A stretch of 64,000 bases of DNA from Saccharomonospora amisosensis (lineage in GTDB: Bacteria; Actinomycetota; Actinomycetes; Mycobacteriales; Pseudonocardiaceae), in contig NZ_JAAOYM010000002.1 of assembly GCF_011761185.1 (NCBI RefSeq), positions 398,246 to 462,245 of the forward strand, in the 5' to 3' direction. Under the pieces are notes generated by a model that was not told where the DNA came from, did no database searches, and saw only the letters and a list, made by a program, of their open reading frames with translations. Of the stretch, positions 42,077 through 50,676 are shown in pieces. Within the stretch, counting starts at the first letter, position 1; every line of letters starts with the position of its first letter. Made by a program: the position numbers and the translations under genes.

Positions 42077-42265
42077 GTGTCGCACCTCCTCCGGGCCCGT
42101 TCCCGGCCTCCGCGTGATCACCGCCACTACGTCGCCTGGGGAGCATACGCGTTGTTACCCCAAAGTAGGTAGTGGTGTCCCGATTGCGAACCGAGCACAA
42201 CGGTCGCGCGACACCACGGTGACGGCTCGGCTGGCACACTGGCCGATACAGGAAAGGGGCTGGTT

Positions 42266-43768
42266 GTGACCGGTGTACGGGGCAATGTCGCCGACCTGGT
42301 GAGCACGGCTGCGACGGCACATCCGACGACTGTCGCGTTGATCGATACAGTGTCGGGCGACACAGTGACCTGGAAAGCGCTGGACGCCGCCGTCGACGCG
42401 CTGGCGCGTTCGCTCAGCGAGGCGGGGCTGCGCCCGGGCGATCGAGTGGCGCTGCGGTCGCCGACCTGCCCCGCCTTCGCCATCGGCTTCTTCGCCGTGG
42501 CCAGGGCAGGGGGCATCGTCGTGCCGCTTTCCCCGCAGGCGCCCAACGCCGAGTTGCTGCCGGTGCTCGAACAAAGCGGCGCCCGCATGCTGCTGGGGTC
42601 CGCCGACGCCGAGTTGGGCCACGACCTGACGGTTCTCGAGCCGGACCTGGGCGCGAGCGGTGACCCTGTCGATCCGGTCGGCGGCGGTGAGGACATCGCC
42701 GCCCTGCTGTACACCTCGGGCACCGCGGGCCCCGCGCGCGGCGTGATGCTGTCGCACCGTGCATTACTGGCCAACGTGGAGCAACTGCGCTCGCTGACGC
42801 CTCCGGTGGCCGAGCCGGGCGATCGGGTTTTCATCGCCATCCCGCTGCACCACATCTACGGGCTCGGGCCCGGTCTGCTCACCGCCGCCGCGGCCGGGGC
42901 GACCGCCGTGCTGGCCCCACGGTTCGAAGCGAGGCAGGCGCTTGCCCACTGCTCGACCCATCGGGTCACCGTGCTGCTCGGCGTGCCGGGCATGTACGCC
43001 GATTTCGCGGCACTGCCACCCGAGGAGGTCGGCGAGCGGCTCTCCACGGTGCGGCTGCTGGTCTCGGGAGCCGCACCGCTGCGGCCGAAGGTGCTCGCCG
43101 CCATGCGGGCGGCGACGGGTCTTGCGGTCTACGAGGGTTACGGGCTCACCGAGGCAGCGCCCGTCGTCACCTCCACGCTCGTCACCGGCTACGCCAAGCC
43201 CGGATCGGTCGGGCGGCCACTGCCGGGCGTCGAGGTGCGCCTTGTCGACAGCGACGGAAGCGGGGAAGGCGTTCCGCTCGATCCCGCCGACCCCGACGAC
43301 GCCTTCGGCGAGGACGAGGCGGGCACCGGGCTGGTCGCCATCCGCGGCGAGAACCTGTTCTCCGGCTACTGGCCCGACGGCGCGCACGGCCCGGACGCCG
43401 ACGGTTGGGTGCGTACCGGTGACGTGGGCTACCTGGACACCGACGGCGACCTGCACCTTGTCGACCGCGCCAACGACCTGATCATCGTTAACGGCTTCAA
43501 CGTCTACCCTCGCGAGGTGGAGCAGGTCATCGCCGAGTTGCCGCAGGTCGCCGAGGTGGCGGTGGTGGGAATGCTCGACGAACGCAGCGGGGAGGCCGTG
43601 CGGGCGGTGGTGGTTCCGAAGCCAGGTGCCGCGCTGTCGGAACAGCAGGTGCTGCAACGGTGTTCGGAGCGGCTGGCAGGTTACAAGGTGCCTGCCACGG
43701 TGCGGTTCGTCTCCGAGTTGCCCCACTCACCGACCGGCAAGCTGCGCCGCCTCGACCTGCGGTCATGA
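42266..43768 (+). CDS. AMP-binding acyl-CoA synthetase-like protein
   Basis: The 500-residue protein has the adenylate-forming motifs: LLYTSGTAGPARGVMLSH (A3), PLHHIYGLGPGLL, YEGYGLTEAAPVV (A5), DGWVRTGDVGYLD (A7), NDLIIVNGFNVYPREVEQVI (A8) and SPTGKLRR with the A10 lysine. In A3 the usual Pro-Lys-Gly is Ala-Arg-Gly, which may change activity. It probably activates a fatty or carboxylic acid as its CoA ester. It is divergent from the sigma gene, and the start GTG follows AAAGGGG. Confidence 0.85.
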   Translation: MTGVRGNVADLVSTAATAHPTTVALIDTVSGDTVTWKALDAAVDALARSLSEAGLRPGDRVALRSPTCPAFAIGFFAVARAGGIVVPLSPQAPNAELLPVLEQSGARMLLGSADAELGHDLTVLEPDLGASGDPVDPVGGGEDIAALLYTSGTAGPARGVMLSHRALLANVEQLRSLTPPVAEPGDRVFIAIPLHHIYGLGPGLLTAAAAGATAVLAPRFEARQALAHCSTHRVTVLLGVPGMYADFAALPPEEVGERLSTVRLLVSGAAPLRPKVLAAMRAATGLAVYEGYGLTEAAPVVTSTLVTGYAKPGSVGRPLPGVEVRLVDSDGSGEGVPLDPADPDDAFGEDEAGTGLVAIRGENLFSGYWPDGAHGPDADGWVRTGDVGYLDTDGDLHLVDRANDLIIVNGFNVYPREVEQVIAELPQVAEVAVVGMLDERSGEAVRAVVVPKPGAALSEQQVLQRCSERLAGYKVPATVRFVSELPHSPTGKLRRLDLRS

Positions 43769-43775
43769 TGGCGTC

Positions 43776-44012
43776 ATGCACACAGTCACCGTCATGACAC
43801 GAGCGGGCTGCCACGCCTGCGAGCGAGCCGAGCAGCAGGTGGAGCGCATCTGCACGGAGTTGGGCGTGGAATGGTCCACGGCCGACGTCGACTCCGACAC
43901 CGAGTGGCGTGCCGAGTACGGCGACCGTGTCCCCGTGATCCTTGTCGACGGGAAGGAACACGGGTACTGGACGGTCGAGGAGGACCGGCTTCGGGCGGCG
44001 CTGTCCTCGTAA
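43776..44012 (+). CDS. Glutaredoxin-like protein (DUF836/Rv0508 type)
   Basis: The 78-residue protein has a thioredoxin fold with VMTRAGCHACERAEQQVERI, giving a CHAC redox motif, and DRVPVILVDGKEHGYWTVEE with the conserved cis-proline. It probably reduces disulfides using mycothiol or another thiol. The ATG at 43776 follows the ligase stop by seven bases. The same small gene precedes hemA in mycobacteria and lies near rex in Streptomyces. Confidence 0.9.
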   Translation: MHTVTVMTRAGCHACERAEQQVERICTELGVEWSTADVDSDTEWRAEYGDRVPVILVDGKEHGYWTVEEDRLRAALSS

Positions 44013-44070
44013 GCCTGCTGTAACCACGCCAGACCTCTCCCAGCCCGCGAAAGCGGGCGAACATGGTGAC

Positions 44071-45651
44071 ATGAGCGATGTCACCGGTGCGCGGCGTCCG
44101 CCCCGCATCTCGGGGCCCGTCTCGGGCCTCATCGGGCTGCTGGCCCTCGCCGCGGCGCTGGCGGCCGGACATCTGATGGCGGCCTTCGTCGGCATCGGCG
44201 CCTCTCCCTACTTCGCGGTCGGCTCCGCCGCCATCGACCTCGCGCCCACCTGGCTTAAGGACTGGGCGGTAGGCACCTTCGGCAGCTACGACAAGCTCGT
44301 GCTGCTCGCAGGCATGGCCGCGGTGCTCATGTCGCTGGCCGTCACCGCGGGATTGCTCTCCCGGCGCCGCCCGCTTGCCGCAACGATCGTCATCGCCGGG
44401 CTCGGCGTGCTCGCCGGGGTCGCGGTGTTGACAAGGCCTGATGTCGGGCGGCTCGCATTGCTGGCCCCGCTGGCCGCGGTCGCGGCCGGGCTGGGCGTCT
44501 TCCACTGGCTGCACGCGTTGGCCCGGCGCGGCCGCCACGACCCCGGCGAGCGGCCCTTCGAGCACGCTGAGCAGGTCACCACCGACCGGCGCCGCTTCCT
44601 CGCCGCCGCAGGCGGGGTCGCGGCCGGCGCGGGGCTGGCCGGGCTGGGCGGGGTACTCATCGGTGGCGGCAAGGACGCGGCCGGTTCACGGGCGGCCGTG
44701 GGCGAGTTGGCGGTGGCGCGACCCGCACCACCGGTTCCTGCCGGGGCCGACTTCGCCGGTTCCGGCACGCCGTCGTTTCTCACCAGCAACGACTCCTTCT
44801 ACCGCATCGACACCGCGCTGGTCGTCCCGCAGGTTCGTGCGCAGGACTGGACGCTTCGGGTGCACGGCATGGTGGAGCGCGAGCTGACCATCGACTACGC
44901 CGACATCCGCGCCCGGCCACTCGTGGAGCGCACGGTCACCTTGTGTTGCGTCTCCAACGAGGTCGGCGGCCCCTACGTGTCCACGGCCAACTTCATCGGC
45001 ATCGACCTCGCAGACCTGCTCGCCGAGGCCGGTGTCGAGCCAGGTGCCGAGCAACTGTTCTCCACCAGTGCCGACGGCTGGACCTGCGGCACCCCCGTCG
45101 AGGCCGTGACGGACGGCTCGCGCGGCGCCATGCTCGCGATCGGCATGAACGGCGAGCCGTTGCCGCTGGAGCACGGCTTCCCCGCCCGCATGGTGGTGCC
45201 GGGCCTTTACGGCTACGTTTCGGCGACCAAGTGGGTCACCGACCTTGAGCTCACCACCTGGCAGGCGCGGCGGGCGTACTGGCTCGAGCGCGGCTGGGCA
45301 CAGCGCGCCCCTGTGAAGACCCAGTCGCGCGTCGACTTCCCTGCGGCGTCGGCGACCGTGCCCACCGGCACCATCACGGTCGCGGGCACCGCCTGGGCGC
45401 AGTCGCGGGGCATCGCGAAGGTCGAGGTACGGCTGGACGAGGGGCCGTGGCGAACGGCGGAGCTTTCCGCCGACGTCAGCGACGACGCCTGGCGGATGTG
45501 GCGGATCGAGTTGGAGCTGCCTCGCCCCGGCGAGTACTCGGTGGCTTGCCGCGCGACGGACAAGTCCGGCTACACCCAGACCGGCGAGCGGGCACCCGTC
45601 CTCCCAGACGGCGCGACCGGCCGACACACGGTGAGATTCACGGCCAGGTAA
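44071..45651 (+). CDS. Sulfite-oxidase-family molybdopterin enzyme with N-terminal membrane domain
   Basis: The 526-residue protein begins with four membrane helices (about 18-40, 74-95, 102-120, 129-149). A twin-arginine-like TDRRRFLAAAG (171-181) and another hydrophobic run follow. Then comes a molybdopterin domain with TLCCVSNEVGGPYVSTANFI, whose Cys293 fits the molybdenum ligand. The dimerisation domain (about 410-526) includes GTAWAQSRGIAKVEVRLDEG. The enzyme would work outside the membrane; substrate and electron acceptor are unknown. I chose the ATG at 44071. Confidence 0.85.
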   Translation: MSDVTGARRPPRISGPVSGLIGLLALAAALAAGHLMAAFVGIGASPYFAVGSAAIDLAPTWLKDWAVGTFGSYDKLVLLAGMAAVLMSLAVTAGLLSRRRPLAATIVIAGLGVLAGVAVLTRPDVGRLALLAPLAAVAAGLGVFHWLHALARRGRHDPGERPFEHAEQVTTDRRRFLAAAGGVAAGAGLAGLGGVLIGGGKDAAGSRAAVGELAVARPAPPVPAGADFAGSGTPSFLTSNDSFYRIDTALVVPQVRAQDWTLRVHGMVERELTIDYADIRARPLVERTVTLCCVSNEVGGPYVSTANFIGIDLADLLAEAGVEPGAEQLFSTSADGWTCGTPVEAVTDGSRGAMLAIGMNGEPLPLEHGFPARMVVPGLYGYVSATKWVTDLELTTWQARRAYWLERGWAQRAPVKTQSRVDFPAASATVPTGTITVAGTAWAQSRGIAKVEVRLDEGPWRTAELSADVSDDAWRMWRIELELPRPGEYSVACRATDKSGYTQTGERAPVLPDGATGRHTVRFTAR

Positions 45652-45734
45652 CGCGGATTACAACCGGCAGGGGAGCTGACAACGCGTCACCAAAGTGTCC
45701 GGTGTGGCCTGCGTCAATGCTGTCACCAGCGACT

Positions 45735-45752
45735 TTGTGCCTGCGTTCACAA
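45735..45752. promoter_or_regulatory. Rex operator (ROP) upstream of rex
   Basis: TTGTGCCTGCGTTCACAA matches the actinobacterial ROP consensus TTGTGAA-N4-TTCACAA at 12 of its 14 fixed positions. It lies 94 bases before the rex start. Rex released by high NADH/NAD+ would allow transcription of rex-hemACD, as shown for Streptomyces coelicolor. Confidence 0.8.
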
Positions 45753-45846
45753 ATGGCTACCGTATTGCGCAGTACAGGCGGGCATCGAACACCCTCCCGC
45801 CCGGTTGGTCAAGGGTTGATTCTTACTCGGCGACAGGAGAGCCAGC

Positions 45847-46695
45847 GTGGTGGCACAGCGGGGCCGGCGAAACGGGGCTGTGCCCTCGCCCAAGCCCTCG
45901 CCCAAGCCCTCGCCCAAGCCCAAGCGGAGGCCGGGGATGCCGGACGCCGACAACGCGCCCACCGCGGAACTGCCCGCCGTCACGGACAACGGCACGGACA
46001 ACGGCACCGACCCCGAGGTCAGGGCCAAGTCCATCCCCGAGGCCGCGGTCGCAAGGCTGGCCGTGTACCTGCGGGTGCTGTGCGCGATGGCCGAGCAAGG
46101 CGCCACCACGGTGTCGAGTGAGGAACTCTCCGCCGCGGCGGGGGTGAACTCGGCGAAGCTGCGCAAGGACCTGTCCTACATCGGCTCTTACGGCACCAGG
46201 GGTGTCGGCTACGAGGTCGAGGTTCTCGTCGGGCAGATCGAGCGCATCCTGGGTCTCACCCGCAAGCACAAGGTCGCGGTGGTCGGCATCGGCAACCTCG
46301 GCCACGCCCTCGCGAACTATGGTGGATTCCCAGGACGGGGTTTCCCTGTCGAGGCGCTGTTCGACATCGACCCCGACCTCGCCGGAGTGCCAGTTGGCGG
46401 CATCCCCGTCTCGCACCTGGAGGACATCCCCCGGGTGTGCGCGGAGCGCCAGATCTCCATCGGCGTGATCGCCACACCGCCCGCGGCCGCGCAGACGGTG
46501 TGCGATCGCCTCGTCGCGGGCGGGGTCGGCAGCATCCTGAACTTCGCCCCCGTGGTACTCCAAGTCCCCGAACATGTCGAGGTGCGGAAGGTCGACCTGG
46601 CTGTGGAACTGCAGATCCTGTCTTTCCATGTGGCGCGCAAGGCGGACGGCGAGGCCGGCAGCCAGGTCATCGGTGACGTGGTGGTGTCGTCATGA
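45847..46695 (+). CDS. rex: Redox-sensing transcriptional repressor Rex
   Basis: Rex binds DNA when NAD+ is high and lets go when NADH rises. The 282-residue protein has a disordered N-terminal extension (about 55 residues, with three PSPK units). A winged helix follows ([20 protein letters not shown], then [13 protein letters not shown]), and then a Rossmann domain with [30 protein letters not shown] lies near the C-terminal swapped helix. The GTG at 45847 has AGGAGA six bases upstream. The stop overlaps hemA by four bases. Confidence 0.96.
   Translation: MVAQRGRRNGAVPSPKPSPKPSPKPKRRPGMPDADNAPTAELPAVTDNGTDNGTDPEVRAKSIPEAAVARLAVYLRVLCAMAEQGATTVSSEELSAAAGVNSAKLRKDLSYIGSYGTRGVGYEVEVLVGQIERILGLTRKHKVAVVGIGNLGHALANYGGFPGRGFPVEALFDIDPDLAGVPVGGIPVSHLEDIPRVCAERQISIGVIATPPAAAQTVCDRLVAGGVGSILNFAPVVLQVPEHVEVRKVDLAVELQILSFHVARKADGEAGSQVIGDVVVSS
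45883..45924 (+). repeat. 12-base in-frame tandem repeat in the rex 5' end
   Basis: CCCTCGCCCAAG occurs three times in direct succession (45883-45918), followed by a half copy CCCAAG (45919-45924). It encodes PSPK units in the disordered N-terminal extension of Rex, so copy number can change without shifting frame. Confidence 0.9.
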
Positions 46696-48023
46696 GCGTA
46701 TTGGCGATCGGACTGTCGCACCGCACGGCTGACCTTGCCACGCTGGAGCGGGCGGCCGTGCCCGCCTCCGAGGTGGTCAAGGTGCTGCACGAGTTGCAGC
46801 AGACCGAACACGTTTCCGAGGTCATGCTGCTCTCGACGTGCAACCGCATCGAGGTATACGCCGTGGTGGAGACGTTCCACGGCGGTCTCGCCGACGTGTC
46901 CGAGGTGCTGGCCCGCCAGGCCGGAGTCGAGGCGGCGCAGCTGTACGACCACTTCTACGTGCACTACGCGGGAGCCGCCGTGGAGCACGTGTTCTCGGTG
47001 GCGGCGGGCCTCGATTCGATGGTGGTCGGTGAAACCCAGATCCTCGGTCAGGTCCGCAATGCCTACGCCACTGCACGGGAGGCCGGCACGGTCGGACGCA
47101 CCATGCACGAGCTGATCCAGACGACGCTGCGGGTCGGCAAGCGGGTACACGCCGAGACGGGTCTGGACGCGCTGGGTGCCTCCGTGGTGTCGGAGGCGCT
47201 GGCGGCCGCCGGTGAGCTGGTGGGCAAGCGGGCGCTGATCGTCGGCGCGGGTTCGATGGGCGCGCTCGCGGCCTCGCGGCTGCGCAAGGCGGGCATCGGT
47301 GAACTCGCCGTCGCCAACCGCACGCTGTCCAACGCCTCCCGACTGGCCGATTCGGTGGCTGAGCAGGGCATCAGCGCGCGTGCGGTTTCGATGGCCGAGC
47401 TGGACGCCGCCGTCGATTGGGCGGACGTCGTGGTGTCGTGCACCGGCGCCAAGGGTGCCGTGCTCGCCGCTGAGCACGTCGGTCCGCGCGAGGACTCGCC
47501 ACTGGTCGTCTGCGACCTCGGGCTGCCGAGGGACGTCGAGCCGGAGGTCGCAGAGCTGCCCGGGGTGCAGGTGGTCGACCTGGAGACGGTGCGTGCGCGG
47601 ATGCGCCGGACCGGCTCGGCGACGACGGACAGGCAACTCGCGCTCGCCTCCGGGATCGTGCTGGACGAGGTACGCGCCTACCTCGCCAGCCAGCGCAGCT
47701 CCACCGTCACACCCACCGTTACCGCACTGCGCAAGCGGGCGGCGGAGGTGGTGGACGCCGAGCTGCTGCGGCTGGACCGGCGCCTGCCCAAACTCGACGC
47801 CGAGGTCAGGGAGGAGCTTTCCCGCACGGTCCGCAGGGTCGTCGACAAGCTCCTGCACACCCCCACCGTGCGTGTCAAACAACTGGCCGCCGAGACGGCT
47901 GACACCGACTACGCGAGTGCGCTTCGTGAGTTGTTCGGGCTCGACCCGCAGCTGCCGAACGTGGTGTCCAACCCGTCGGTGACCACCAAGCACGACCAGA
48001 TCGACGGTGACGCACGTGGCTGA
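46692..48023 (+). CDS. hemA: Glutamyl-tRNA reductase
   Basis: HemA reduces Glu-tRNA to glutamate-1-semialdehyde, the committed step of C5 heme synthesis. The 443-residue protein has [16 protein letters not shown], the catalytic cysteine in [12 protein letters not shown] (Cys50), [12 protein letters not shown], and the NADPH motif [17 protein letters not shown]-terminal dimerisation helix region completes it. The start ATG overlaps the rex TGA, so both are translated from one message controlled by Rex. Confidence 0.97.
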   Translation: MSVLAIGLSHRTADLATLERAAVPASEVVKVLHELQQTEHVSEVMLLSTCNRIEVYAVVETFHGGLADVSEVLARQAGVEAAQLYDHFYVHYAGAAVEHVFSVAAGLDSMVVGETQILGQVRNAYATAREAGTVGRTMHELIQTTLRVGKRVHAETGLDALGASVVSEALAAAGELVGKRALIVGAGSMGALAASRLRKAGIGELAVANRTLSNASRLADSVAEQGISARAVSMAELDAAVDWADVVVSCTGAKGAVLAAEHVGPREDSPLVVCDLGLPRDVEPEVAELPGVQVVDLETVRARMRRTGSATTDRQLALASGIVLDEVRAYLASQRSSTVTPTVTALRKRAAEVVDAELLRLDRRLPKLDAEVREELSRTVRRVVDKLLHTPTVRVKQLAAETADTDYASALRELFGLDPQLPNVVSNPSVTTKHDQIDGDARG

Positions 48024-48957
48024 CAGCACCATCCGGATCGGCACGAGGGGCAGCAAACTCGCTCTCGCGCAGACCGGCACGATCGCCAAGCGGCTGGAGG
48101 AAGCCGGGCACGACGTCGAGATCGTCACGGTCTCCACGCCCGGCGACCGGTCCAGCGCGCCGATCGCCGAGATCGGTGTCGGAGTGTTCACCTCCGCGCT
48201 GCGGGACGCGCTGCTGAACAAGCAGGTCGACGTGGCAGTGCACTCCTACAAGGACCTGCCGACGGCGGCGGAACCCGACCTCTCGCTGGCCGCGGTGCCG
48301 CCGAGGGAGGACCCCAGGGACGCGCTCGTCGCGCGGGACGGGCTGACGCTCGGTGAACTTCCGCCGGGCTCCGTCGTCGGTACCGGGTCGCCGCGACGGA
48401 TGGCGCAGCTTCGTGCGCTCGGCCTCGGCCTCGAGGTGGTGCCTATCAGGGGCAACATCGACACCCGCGTCGGCAAGGTCACCTCGGGTGAACTGGACGC
48501 TGTCGTGCTGGCCCGCGCGGGCCTGGCCAGGGTGGGCAGGCTGGATGTGGTCACCGAGACCCTGGACCCCATCCAGGTTCTGCCCGCACCCGCGCAGGGT
48601 GCGCTCGCAGTGGAGACCCGCGTCGACGACGTGGACACTGAGCACCTGATTCACTCCCTTGTGGACGATGAGCCGACAAGGGCCTCGGCGGCCGCCGAGC
48701 GGGCCATGCTCGCCGCTCTCGAGGCGGGCTGCAGCGCGCCGGTGGGCGCGCTGGCCGAGGTGGTGGAGGACCTCGACGGCGAGGGGGCGGTCATCGAACG
48801 TCTCTCGCTGCGCGGGATCGCCGCCGTCGATGTCGACGGCGACGCGGTCCGAATCCTTCGCGCGTCGGCCATCGCCGAGAAACACGAGGCGGAGCAACTG
48901 GGCCGGGCGCTGGCCGCCGAGTTGCTCGACCTCGGTGCCGGGGCACTGTCTCATTGA
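48007..48957 (+). CDS. hemC: Porphobilinogen deaminase (hydroxymethylbilane synthase)
   Basis: HemC joins four porphobilinogens into hydroxymethylbilane. The 316-residue protein has [26 protein letters not shown] with the catalytic aspartate region, [24 protein letters not shown], and [11 protein letters not shown], where Cys242 holds the dipyrromethane cofactor. The GTG at 48007 overlaps hemA by 17 bases; a GTG at 48016 is an alternative start. A tandem repeat begins at its 3' end. Confidence 0.96.
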   Translation: MTHVADSTIRIGTRGSKLALAQTGTIAKRLEEAGHDVEIVTVSTPGDRSSAPIAEIGVGVFTSALRDALLNKQVDVAVHSYKDLPTAAEPDLSLAAVPPREDPRDALVARDGLTLGELPPGSVVGTGSPRRMAQLRALGLGLEVVPIRGNIDTRVGKVTSGELDAVVLARAGLARVGRLDVVTETLDPIQVLPAPAQGALAVETRVDDVDTEHLIHSLVDDEPTRASAAAERAMLAALEAGCSAPVGALAEVVEDLDGEGAVIERLSLRGIAAVDVDGDAVRILRASAIAEKHEAEQLGRALAAELLDLGAGALSH

Positions 48958-49011
48958 ACGTCTCACTGAGCATTTCACTGAGCGTTCCACTGAACACCGC
49001 CCCACCGAACA
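48949..49011 (+). repeat. Degenerate 12-base tandem repeats after hemC
   Basis: Four diverged units run from 48949 to 48996: TCTCATTGAACG, TCTCACTGAGCA, TTTCACTGAGCG and TTCCACTGAACA. A further related stretch to 49011 ends in CACCGAACA. The first unit contains the hemC stop codon. They resemble old slippage copies of the gene end. Confidence 0.8.
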
Positions 49012-49033
49012 TCGAACGAAAGACCGCAACCGC

Positions 49034-49057
49034 TCGGCGGTTCGTGAGAACCGCCGA
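49034..49057 (+). other. Hairpin between hemC and hemD
   Basis: TCGGCGGTT (49034-49042) and AACCGCCGA (49049-49057) are perfect nine-base arms around CGTGAG. The hairpin ends just before the hemD ribosome binding site GAGGAGAG. It could stabilise or process the hemC message, or weaken read-through into hemD. Confidence 0.65.
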
Positions 49058-49078
49058 ATACGAGGAGAGACGACGTAG

Positions 49079-50614
49079 ATGACCACCCGCGCACGCAAGA
49101 CAACGGGGCGTGTCGCCTTCGTGGGCTCGGGGCCCGGCGACGCCGGACTGCTGACGGTCCGCGCTCAGGAACTGCTCGCGAAGGCGGAACTGGTGGTGAC
49201 AGATCCGGACGTGCCCGCAGGGGCGCTCGCCTACGCGGGCGCGGACGCCGAAGTCCGGCCTGCTGTAGGGGAGCCGGGCGATGTCGCCAAGGACCTGGCC
49301 TCCGAGGCCAAGGCGGGCAGGCTCGTGCTGCGGCTGGTCTCCGGTGACCCACTCACGCAGCCTGCCGTGGTCGCCGAGGTGCAGGCGGTCTCGCGCACCA
49401 GCGCCGTGTTCGACATCGTGCCCGGAGTCTCGCCGGGCACCGCGGTGCCCGCGTACGCCGGTGTCGCGCTGGGCGGGGCGCACACCGAGGTGGACGTCCG
49501 TTCCGAGGTCGACTGGGCCGGTCTCGCGGCCACACCGGGCACGATCGTGTTGCACGCGACGTCCAGCCACCTCGCGGAGGCGGCCTCGGCGTTGATGGAG
49601 CACGGCCTCGCGCCGCAGACGCCGGTGGCGGTCACCTGCAACGGGACGAGCAACACCCAGCGCACCGTGGACTCGACGCTGGCCTCGCTCGCCGCCGACG
49701 CGGGTGAACTCGTCGGCCCGCTGGTGGTGAGCATCGGTGCGGCCGTCGGCAACAGGCAGAAGCTGTCCTGGTGGGAGTCGCGCGCGCTGTACGGCTGGAA
49801 GGTGCTCGTACCGCGCACCAAGGAGCAGGCAGGCGACATGGCAGAGCGGCTGCGCAGCCACGGTGCCACGTCGCACGAGGTGCCGACCATCTCGGTGGAA
49901 CCGCCCCGCAGCCCGGCGCAGATGGAGCGCGCCGTGAAGGGGCTGGTCGACGGCCGCTACCAGTGGATCGTGTTCACCTCCACCAACGCGGTGCGAGCGG
50001 TGTGGGAGAAGTTCGCCGAGTTCGGGCTCGACGCGCGGGCCTTCTCCGGTGTGAAGATCGCCTGCGTCGGGGAGTCGACGGCGGAGAAGGTGCGCTCCTT
50101 CGGCATCATCCCGGAACTGGTCCCCTCCGGTGAGCAGTCCAGCGAGGGCCTGCTCGCGGAGTTCCCGCCCTACGACGACGTGCTTGACCCGGTGGACCGC
50201 GTGTTACTGCCGAGGGCCGACATCGCCACCGAGACGCTGTCGGCCGGACTTCGCGACCGGGGCTGGGAGATCGACGACGTCACCGCCTACCGCACGGTGC
50301 GTGCGGCGCCGCCACCGGCGGAGACCCGAGAGATGATCAAGACAGGCGGCTTCGACGCCGTGTGCTTCACCTCTTCCTCGACGGTGCGCAACCTGGTTGG
50401 TATCGCGGGCAAGCCGCACGCGCGCACGCTGGTTGCCTGCATCGGACCGAAGACGGCGGAGACCGCGACGGAGTTCGGGTTGCGGGTCGACGTGCGGCCG
50501 GAGAAGCCCAACGTCGTGATGCTGGTGGACGCGCTCGCCGAGCACGCCGCGAAGCTTCGTGCCGAGGGTGCACTGCCGCCGCCTCGCAAGGCCAAGCGCG
50601 CTCGCCGCTCCTGA
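49079..50614 (+). CDS. hemD: Fused SUMT-like methyltransferase and uroporphyrinogen-III synthase
   Basis: The 511-residue protein joins an N-terminal tetrapyrrole methylase domain (VGSGPGDAGLLTVRAQELL, then VPGVSPGTAVPAYAGVALGG) to a C-terminal HemD domain from about residue 240 (WKVLVPRTKEQAGDMAERL, IVFTSTNAVRAVW, CFTSSSTVRNLVG, CIGPKTAETA). HemD closes hydroxymethylbilane to uroporphyrinogen III; the methylase would start siroheme/cobalamin synthesis. The methylase part has SGDP where classic SUMT has GGDP, so its activity is uncertain. The ATG at 49079 has GAGGAGAG upstream. Confidence 0.95.
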   Translation: MTTRARKTTGRVAFVGSGPGDAGLLTVRAQELLAKAELVVTDPDVPAGALAYAGADAEVRPAVGEPGDVAKDLASEAKAGRLVLRLVSGDPLTQPAVVAEVQAVSRTSAVFDIVPGVSPGTAVPAYAGVALGGAHTEVDVRSEVDWAGLAATPGTIVLHATSSHLAEAASALMEHGLAPQTPVAVTCNGTSNTQRTVDSTLASLAADAGELVGPLVVSIGAAVGNRQKLSWWESRALYGWKVLVPRTKEQAGDMAERLRSHGATSHEVPTISVEPPRSPAQMERAVKGLVDGRYQWIVFTSTNAVRAVWEKFAEFGLDARAFSGVKIACVGESTAEKVRSFGIIPELVPSGEQSSEGLLAEFPPYDDVLDPVDRVLLPRADIATETLSAGLRDRGWEIDDVTAYRTVRAAPPPAETREMIKTGGFDAVCFTSSSTVRNLVGIAGKPHARTLVACIGPKTAETATEFGLRVDVRPEKPNVVMLVDALAEHAAKLRAEGALPPPRKAKRARRS

Positions 50615-50627
50615 TTCCTGACGACGG

Positions 50628-50676
50628 GCGCGGGCGCGCGGCCGGGCTCAGCAGAGCAACGCCAGGGCGCCCGCGC
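50628..50676. terminator. Hairpin between convergent hemD and the M20 peptidase gene
   Basis: GCGCGGGCGC (50628-50637) and GCGCCCGCGC (50667-50676) pair perfectly across a 29-base loop, starting 13 bases after the hemD stop and touching the M20 stop codon. It may serve both strands. Confidence 0.5.

Noticed and set aside
46317..48221. A 634-codon minus-strand frame opposite rex, hemA and hemC.
   Set aside because: Shadow of the heme genes, whose motifs are unambiguous on the plus strand.
48949..49011. CRISPR-like repeats.
   Set aside because: The units are 12 bases, diverged and without spacers; they are simple tandem duplications next to the hemC stop.
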